Shown piece by piece: positions 32,039-36,937 of a DNA stretch of 36,937 bases; the stretch's first letter is position 1, and each line of letters opens with the position of its first letter. Under the pieces are notes generated by a model that had not been told where the DNA came from, did no database searches, and was given only the letters and a program-made list of their open reading frames with translations. This DNA is from Streptomyces sp. GC420 (GTDB lineage Bacteria; Actinomycetota; Actinomycetes; Streptomycetales; Streptomycetaceae). The stretch lies in assembly GCF_009916105.1 (NCBI RefSeq), contig NZ_JAAAXQ010000027.1, positions 1 through 36,937 of the forward strand, written 5' to 3'. Both the position numbers and the translations under genes were made by a program.

Positions 32039-32890
32039 TCAGCCCGTGGCCGGTTCGGTACCGGCCGTGGCCTTGGCCGTGACGGCCTCGACCGCGGCGG
32101 CGTCCGCGGCCTGGGCCTCGGCGGCCAGGCGGGCGTCGGCGGCCTCACGGATAGAGCGCCACGCCGATTCCGCCGCCTGCTGTTCCGCCTCCTTCTTGCT
32201 GCGGCCGGTGCCGGTGCCGTACGAGACACCACCGACGCGGGCAGCAGCTGTGAAGGTCTTCTCGTGGTCGGGTCCGGTCTCCGAGACCAGGTACTCGGGC
32301 ACGCCGAGGCCCTCGGTCGCGGTGAGTTCCTGGAGGCTGGTCTTCCAGTCCAGTCCGGCACCGAGGTTGGAGGACTTCTCGATCAGCGGGTCGAAGAGCC
32401 GGTGGACCAGCTCCGAGGCCGCGTCGAGGCCCTGGTCGAGGTAGACAGCGCCGATCACCGCTTCGAGGGTGTCGGCGAGGATGGATGCCTTGTCCCTGCC
32501 GCCCGTGCCTTCCTCGCCCCGGCCGAGCCGGATGAAGGCACCGAGATCGAGGCCGCGCCCAACCTCCGCCAGCGCACGCGAGTTGACCACCGCGGCCCGC
32601 AGCTTGGCCAGCTGGCCTTCGGGCAGGTCGGGGTGGGTGCGATAGAGCGTGTCCGTGACCACCAGGCCGAGCACCGAGTCCCCGAGGAACTCGAGCCGCT
32701 CGTTGGTGGGCAGACCGCCGTTCTCGTACGCGTACGAGCGGTGGGTGAGCGCACGCACCAGAAGGGCGGACTCGAGCTTGTACCCGAGCCGCCCTTCCAG
32801 GACGTTGAGGGACGAGGCCGTACTGTCCGCCGTGGCTTTGCTGTCGTCTCCGCGCCTGCGCGTGGAGGATGGCTTGCTGGCGTCCGACAT
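32039..32890 (-). CDS. rnc: Ribonuclease III
   Basis: A 283-residue dsRNA endoribonuclease that processes rRNA and many mRNAs; in S. coelicolor it is AbsB, required for global antibiotic production. The signature [12 protein letters not shown] lies at 63-74 with its catalytic acidic residues, and [20 protein letters not shown] holds the second acidic cluster. The dsRNA-binding domain starts at [16 protein letters not shown] non-conserved 30-residue N-terminus and an Ala-rich C-terminal tail flank the core. ATG at 32890 is chosen, 19 nt after rpmF; an in-frame GTG at 32902 is possible. Confidence 0.96.
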   Translation of the reverse strand: MSDASKPSSTRRRGDDSKATADSTASSLNVLEGRLGYKLESALLVRALTHRSYAYENGGLPTNERLEFLGDSVLGLVVTDTLYRTHPDLPEGQLAKLRAAVVNSRALAEVGRGLDLGAFIRLGRGEEGTGGRDKASILADTLEAVIGAVYLDQGLDAASELVHRLFDPLIEKSSNLGAGLDWKTSLQELTATEGLGVPEYLVSETGPDHEKTFTAAARVGGVSYGTGTGRSKKEAEQQAAESAWRSIREAADARLAAEAQAADAAAVEAVTAKATAGTEPATG

Positions 32891-32909
32891 TGAGCCCGTC
32901 ACCCGCCGA

Positions 32910-33083
32910 TCAGACCGCGAGGACCTGGCGCTTGTTGTAGGTGCCGCAGCTCGGGCACGCGATGTGCTGCTGCTTCGGCTCGTGGCAGCGCTCGCACGCC
33001 ACCAGGGTGGGGACCGCAGCCTTCCACTGCGACCGGCGGTGGCGCGTGTTGCTGCGCGACATCTTCCGCTTCGGAACAGCCAC
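32910..33083 (-). CDS. rpmF: 50S ribosomal protein L32 (zinc-binding form)
   Basis: A 57-residue L32 starting [20 protein letters not shown]. Both CxxC pairs are present (CERC...CPSC), so this is the zinc-containing version; streptomycetes often carry a zinc-free paralogue elsewhere under Zur. The GTG at 33083 has GGAGAAG upstream and lies 2 bases after the DUF177 stop. The DUF177-rpmF-rnc order is conserved. Confidence 0.98.
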   Translation of the reverse strand: MAVPKRKMSRSNTRHRRSQWKAAVPTLVACERCHEPKQQHIACPSCGTYNKRQVLAV

Positions 33084-33085
33084 GG

Positions 33086-33727
33086 CTACTTCTCCTGCTT
33101 CTCGTCGGCGCCCGCTTCGGCGCCGCTCACGTTGTCGTCCTTCTCGCCGCCCTGGAGCGAACCGGCGAGTCCCTGCAGTGCCGCCCAACGAATGTCGACG
33201 GCGTCGTGGTGGTGGTCCGGGTCGTCCGCGAGCCTGGCTCCGCATTCGGAGCACAGGCCCGGGCAGTCTTCCCGGCACACCGGCTGCATCGGCAGTGCGA
33301 GCACCACCGCATCACGCAGCACTGATTCGAGGTCGAGCAAGCCGTCCTCGACGAAGAGCCTGTCCTCGTCGTCCTCGGCGTCGTCGGCCGGTTCCGCTTT
33401 GACGCGGCCCCGGTCGTCGGTGTCGGGGTACGAGAACATCTCCTGGAACTCCGCCTCGACGTCGAGTCGAAGCGGCTCCAGACACCTTACGCACTCCCCT
33501 TCGGCCGACGCACGGGCGGTGCCGGTGACGAGCACACCTTCCATGACCGACTCCAGGCGGAGGTCGAGTTCCACCGGAGCGCCTTCCGGCACTCCGACGA
33601 CCCCTTGGATACCGAGGTCCTTGGGGGCGGCGACCGAGCGGGAGAGCCGCTGGAGCGCACCAGGACGCCGGCCCAGCTCGTGCGTGTCGAACACGAGGGG
33701 GTTGCGGTGGTCGAGGCGGGCGTTCAG
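33086..33727 (-). CDS. DUF177 (YceD-like) protein, probable CTG start
   Basis: About 213 residues; the DUF177/YceD family is linked to 23S rRNA or L32 accumulation. CVRCLEPL and the cluster [16 protein letters not shown] are the family's conserved Cys pairs, probably metal-binding. The first conventional start is a GTG at 33694 (giving [12 protein letters not shown]) without any ribosome site. Upstream, in frame, the codons encode [12 protein letters not shown], which resembles the N-terminus I recall for Streptomyces homologues, beginning at CTG 33727 with AGGA 6 nt before it. I therefore place the start at the CTG; if wrong, the gene is 33086-33694. Confidence 0.85.
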   Translation of the reverse strand: MNARLDHRNPLVFDTHELGRRPGALQRLSRSVAAPKDLGIQGVVGVPEGAPVELDLRLESVMEGVLVTGTARASAEGECVRCLEPLRLDVEAEFQEMFSYPDTDDRGRVKAEPADDAEDDEDRLFVEDGLLDLESVLRDAVVLALPMQPVCREDCPGLCSECGARLADDPDHHHDAVDIRWAALQGLAGSLQGGEKDDNVSGAEAGADEKQEK

Positions 33728-33813
33728 GGTTCTTCCTGCTTTCGAGAGTCGCGGTGGACGGCCGCCGCCGAGCGGGCAGCCGGGATCGCGGACGTACGCG
33801 CGACCGAAGTGAC

Positions 33814-33843
33814 AGGATACTGGACGGTCCGCCGTGGACCCAA
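33814..33843 (-). promoter_or_regulatory. Candidate promoter of the DUF177-rpmF-rnc operon
   Basis: On the minus strand TTGGGT (33843-33838) is followed after 18 nt by TATCCT (33819-33814), a good -10. Transcription would begin about 80 nt before the CTG start. GGTCC-ACGGC-GGACC, an inverted repeat, lies between the two elements. Confidence 0.45.
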
Positions 33844-33850
33844 TCGAGGC

Positions 33851-35005
33851 CTAGCGTCCCTGTTCGTACTGCCGCAGCTGGTCGAGGTCGATCATGCTGG
33901 TGTCGAAGAAGCTGGTCTCGTCGAGGGCGGCCGCCGGCGACTGGTGCCCGCCCTGGTCCTGCTGCTGCGGAGCGTGCTCCGGCCGCTGCGGGACGTACTG
34001 CTGCTGGTCGTACCCCTGCTGCTGCGGATAGCCGGACGCGTAGGGGTCGTGCTGCTGGTCGTACCCCTGCCGGCCGTAGTCCTGCTGCTGCGCGTAGGAG
34101 GCGGCGTACGGGTCCGGCTGGGCGTACTGCTGCTGGTAACCCGCGTAGGGGTCCTGCTGCTGGTGCTGGTACGCGTAGGCGTCCTGCGGGGCGTACGGCT
34201 GCTGGGCGGGGATCTCCGGCCGGTGGTCCTGCCCGCGGTCCTGCCGACGCGGATCCGGCTGCGGGCCGGCGAGCTCCGCCAGGTCCGCGAGGTAGTCGGC
34301 GTCGCTGGTGTGCTGCTGGGGGACGCCGGCCGCGTCCTGGGCCGCCAGGTGGGCACCGAGGTCGTCGGTGGCGATCCGGCCGTGCAGCTTCTGGCGGCCC
34401 CTGCCGACGGCGTCCAGGGTCTTGGTGAGGACGGCCTCGAAGGCGCCGAGCTTGGCGTCCACGTACTCGTCGGCGCGCCGGCGCAGGGTCTCCGGGTCGG
34501 CGCTCCGCTCGGGGGCGTCGGCGTAGTCCGGGTCCTCGTAGCCGCTGCCGTCGAGGCCGTCGCCCCGGCCGAGGAGCTTCTCGCGGCCGCGGTCGACGGA
34601 GCCGATGGTCTTGGTCAGTACGACCTCGAAGTTGGCGAGTTTGGAGTCGACGTACTCGTCGGCCTCGGCGCGGATCTCCTCGGCCTCCCTGCGGGCCTCG
34701 GCGAGGATGCGGTCGGCCTCCTCCTGGGAACGGCGGGCAATCTCCGTGTCCGAGATCAGCGAGCCGCGCTGGGCGTGGGCCGACTCGATGATCCGCTCGG
34801 CCTCCTGACGGGCCTGCTCGACCATCTGCTCGCGCCCGCCCAGGAGTTCCTGGGCCTGGGCGAGGGAGCCGGGCAGTGCCTGGCGCACCTCTTCGAGCAT
34901 GGCGAGCAGTTCGGCGCGGTTGACGACGCACGAGGCCGACATGGGCATGGAGCGGGCGCTGCCGACCGCGTCGACGATCTCATCAAGCTTCTTCTGGACG
35001 TCCAC
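33851..35005 (-). CDS. DivIVA-like coiled-coil protein with a Q/Y-rich tail
   Basis: A 384-residue cytoplasmic protein of the actinobacterial group annotated as cell division initiation or ATP-synthase-B-like. It starts MDVQKKLDEIVDAVGSARSM, followed by a long coiled coil (about 40-120: QARQEAERIIESAHAQRG, EEADRILAEARREAEEIRAEAD). A segment (ADEYVDSKLANFEVVLTKT) is duplicated later as ADEYVDAKLGAFEAVLTKT. The last 140 residues are Gln/Tyr/Pro-rich low complexity. The GTG at 35005 has no ribosome site, but TACAGT, a good -10, ends 6 nt upstream, suggesting a leaderless transcript. Role in polar growth is inference. Confidence 0.88.
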   Translation of the reverse strand: MDVQKKLDEIVDAVGSARSMPMSASCVVNRAELLAMLEEVRQALPGSLAQAQELLGGREQMVEQARQEAERIIESAHAQRGSLISDTEIARRSQEEADRILAEARREAEEIRAEADEYVDSKLANFEVVLTKTIGSVDRGREKLLGRGDGLDGSGYEDPDYADAPERSADPETLRRRADEYVDAKLGAFEAVLTKTLDAVGRGRQKLHGRIATDDLGAHLAAQDAAGVPQQHTSDADYLADLAELAGPQPDPRRQDRGQDHRPEIPAQQPYAPQDAYAYQHQQQDPYAGYQQQYAQPDPYAASYAQQQDYGRQGYDQQHDPYASGYPQQQGYDQQQYVPQRPEHAPQQQDQGGHQSPAAALDETSFFDTSMIDLDQLRQYEQGR

Positions 35006-35064
35006 GGGGGAACTGTACGGCCACGGGCGGCGCCGCGGGGAGCGGGCCGCCGAGTGCCCGCGGA

Positions 35065-35574
35065 TCAGCCCTTGGCGAGACGCTTCGCCAGCGCCTCCAG
35101 GACGAGCGGGGGCACGAGGTGGGAGACGTCCCCGCCCCAGGCCGCCACCTCCTTGACCAGGGAGGAGGACAGGAAGCTGTAGGTGGGGCTGGTCGGGACG
35201 AACAGCGTCTCCACGCCCGAGAGGCCGTTGTTCATCTGGGCCATCTGCAGCTCGTAGTCGAAGTCGCTGACCGCGCGCAGGCCCTTGACGATGGCCGGGA
35301 TGTCGCGTTCCTTGCAGTAGTCGACGAGGAGGCCGTGATAGGCCTCGACCTTGACGTTCCCGTACTCGGCCGTCACGGAGCGGATCAGGTCGATCCGCTC
35401 GTCGACGGTGAACAGGCCCTTCTTGGCCTGGTTGATCATCACCACGACGTGCACGACGTCGTAGAGCCTGGAGGCGCGGGCGATGATATCGAGATGTCCG
35501 TTGGTGATGGGGTCGAACGACCCCGGACAGACGGCGCGGCGCAACTGAAGTCCCTCGCTCTCCGGTCCGGTCAT
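35065..35574 (-). CDS. coaD: Phosphopantetheine adenylyltransferase (CoaD)
   Basis: A 169-residue enzyme of coenzyme A synthesis making dephospho-CoA from 4'-phosphopantetheine and ATP. The nucleotidyltransferase motif CPGSFDPITNGHLDII holds His27, and the C-terminal YSFLSSSLVKEVA is the conserved ISSS-like motif. The ATG at 35574 overlaps the rsmD stop by 4 bp (ATGA). This rsmD-coaD pairing is common in bacteria. Confidence 0.98.
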   Translation of the reverse strand: MTGPESEGLQLRRAVCPGSFDPITNGHLDIIARASRLYDVVHVVVMINQAKKGLFTVDERIDLIRSVTAEYGNVKVEAYHGLLVDYCKERDIPAIVKGLRAVSDFDYELQMAQMNNGLSGVETLFVPTSPTYSFLSSSLVKEVAAWGGDVSHLVPPLVLEALAKRLAKG

Positions 35575-36155
35575 GGTGCGTTTTCGCACGTAGAGGCGGC
35601 GCGACCGTACCAAAACGTTCCCTCGCCGTAGCGACGGGCCCGTAGCGGCTCGAATCCCTCCGGCCAGCCGAATTCCCCACCTCTGGTGCTGCGCTCCACG
35701 GTGACGAGGGCCCCGTCCGCGAGCCAGCCCCCACGGCGGAGTGTGAGCAGAATCTCCCGCAGTCCGCCGTCGGTGACGGCGTACGGCGGGTCGAGGAACA
35801 CCACGTCGTAGGGGGGCCGGGGAGCCGGGCCCGTGATGATCTGCTCCGCTTTGCCCGCCCGTACCTCGGCGCCCGGCAGGCCCACCGCACGGACGTTCTC
35901 CCGGATGGTGCGCGCGGCGCGGCCGTCGGCCTCCACCAGCAGGACGTGGGCGGCGCCGCGGGACAGCGCCTCCAGGCCGACGGCGCCCGAGCCGCCGTAC
36001 AGGTCGAGGACGTGCAGGCCGTCCAGGGTGCCGAGGAGCGACTGCCAGGTGGAGAAGAGGCCCTCCCGGGCACGGTCGGAGGTGGGGCGGGTGCCGTTGC
36101 CCGGCGGAACGGCCAGTCGGCGTCCGCCGGCCGTGCCGGCGATCACGCGGGTCAT
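35571..36155 (-). CDS. rsmD: 16S rRNA (guanine966-N2)-methyltransferase RsmD
   Basis: A 194-residue methyltransferase acting on G966 of 16S rRNA. It starts MTRVIAGTAGGRRL; RPTSDRAREGLFS is the family substrate region, LDLYGGSGAVGLEALSRGA is SAM motif I, and FLDPPY is the catalytic N2-G motif. The ATG at 36155 has GAAGGA 5 nt upstream. It overlaps coaD downstream and follows recG by 126 bp. Confidence 0.97.
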   Translation of the reverse strand: MTRVIAGTAGGRRLAVPPGNGTRPTSDRAREGLFSTWQSLLGTLDGLHVLDLYGGSGAVGLEALSRGAAHVLLVEADGRAARTIRENVRAVGLPGAEVRAGKAEQIITGPAPRPPYDVVFLDPPYAVTDGGLREILLTLRRGGWLADGALVTVERSTRGGEFGWPEGFEPLRARRYGEGTFWYGRAASTCENAP

Positions 36156-36281
36156 GTGGGTCCTTCGCTCCCGGAAGTGGTCGTCACTTCACGATATGGG
36201 CCGACGGGCGGGCCGTGCTCGGCCGGGGCCGCCCGGGCGCGCACGCGGCGTCTCGTCGTCCCCCGTCCCGGCCCGTCCCTG

Positions 36282-36937
36282 TCAGCCCTTGTCGAGGTAC
36301 TGCTCGCGCTCCTCGTCGAGGAGGGCGTCCAGCGCCGTACGGAGGTCGGGCAGGTGCTCCAGCGACGGGTCGGCGGCGACGACGGCGACCGCCTCCTCGC
36401 GGGCCGCGGCGATGACCTCCTCGTCCTCGATGACGGTAAGCATCCGCAGCGAGGAGCGCACCCCGGACTGGGCCTGGCCGAGGACGTCGCCCTCGCGTCG
36501 CTGCTCCAGGTCGATGCGGGACAGCTCGAAGCCGTCCAGGGTGGAGGCGACGGCCTGGAGCCGGGCCCGGGCGGGACTGGCCTCGGGCATCTCCGTGACC
36601 AGGAGGCAGAGTCCGGGGGCCGATCCGCGCCCGACCCGGCCGCGCAGCTGGTGGAGCTGGGAGACGCCGAACCGGTCGGCATCCATGATCACCATGGCGG
36701 TGGCGTTGGGGACGTTCACCCCGACCTCGATGACGGTCGTGGCGACCAGCACGTCCACCTCGCCGGCGGCGAAGCGGCGCATCACGTCGTCCTTTCCGCC
36801 GGGGCCGTCGGGGGGCATCCTGCCGTGCAGCACCTCGACGCGCAGACCCTCCAGGGGGCCTTTCACGAGCTGCTCGGCGATGTCCAGCACGGCGAGCGGA
36901 GGCCGCTTGTCCTCCTCCCCGGCGGGCTTCTTCGCCC
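36282..36937 (-). CDS. recG: ATP-dependent DNA helicase RecG, C-terminal 218 residues
   Basis: The 5' part of the gene is beyond the window edge. The visible part is helicase domain 2: VEVLHGRMPPDGPGGKDDVM, VATTVIEVGVNVPNATAMVI and FGVSQLHQLRGRVGRG (motifs V and VI), then the RecG C-terminal block with LCLLVT and RREGDVLGQAQSG. RecG remodels stalled forks and Holliday junctions. The protein ends EREQYLDKG. Confidence 0.97.
   Translation of the reverse strand, partial: AKKPAGEEDKRPPLAVLDIAEQLVKGPLEGLRVEVLHGRMPPDGPGGKDDVMRRFAAGEVDVLVATTVIEVGVNVPNATAMVIMDADRFGVSQLHQLRGRVGRGSAPGLCLLVTEMPEASPARARLQAVASTLDGFELSRIDLEQRREGDVLGQAQSGVRSSLRMLTVIEDEEVIAAAREEAVAVVAADPSLEHLPDLRTALDALLDEEREQYLDKG

Overview
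The window is about 37 kb of very GC-rich chromosome from a streptomycete. The evidence is GTG/TTG starts, strong G/C bias at third codon positions, and gene content and order that match the conserved Streptomyces core around smc-ftsY-nsdA-amtB-ffh-rpsP-rplS-sip. I could not assign a species. No tRNA, rRNA, CRISPR array, insertion sequence, prophage or integrase was seen. Almost every gene lies on the minus strand, so the biological order runs from the right end to the left.

Right end, 36.9 to 31.2 kb: the 3' end of recG, then rsmD and coaD with overlapping ends, a DivIVA-like coiled-coil protein with a Q/Y-rich tail, and a DUF177-rpmF-rnc operon. An unusually long (866 bp) spacer without a convincing gene follows, then mutM. 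Between 30.4 and 27.7 kb are a plus-strand HxlR regulator that overlaps mutM tail to tail, a secreted CAP-domain protein preceded by a palindrome resembling a BldM site, an acylphosphatase and a small coiled-coil protein. smc (27.6 to 23.8 kb) carries an in-frame 18-bp tandem repeat array in its hinge region. Next come a plus-strand LLM-family oxidoreductase, ftsY, a small plus-strand DNA primase/polymerase-like gene and nsdA.

The nitrogen operon amtB-glnK-glnD (18.3 to 14.1 kb) has a GlnR-type box upstream, a strong hairpin between glnK and glnD, and three hairpins at its end. ffh follows, then a 734-bp stretch without a supported gene, a plus-strand methyltransferase-like gene and a minus-strand SprT-like metalloprotease gene. 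The ribosome/tRNA operon rpsP-khpA-rimM-trmD-rplS (9.4 to 6.7 kb) has hairpins at the khpA-rimM and trmD-rplS junctions. Four tandem type I signal peptidases (sipW, X, Y, Z), a NUDIX hydrolase, a DUF2469 protein, yraN, yifB and the start of dprA complete the left end.

Functionally the window joins protein export (ffh, ftsY, four signal peptidases), ribosome and tRNA maturation (rpsP, rimM, trmD, rplS, rpmF, rsmD, rnc), chromosome organisation and DNA repair (smc, recG, mutM, dprA), nitrogen control (amtB-glnK-glnD) and development (nsdA). Most genes are expected housekeeping genes. The less expected signals are the smc hinge repeat array, the BldM-like palindrome, a probable CTG start for the DUF177 gene, and several intercistronic hairpins.
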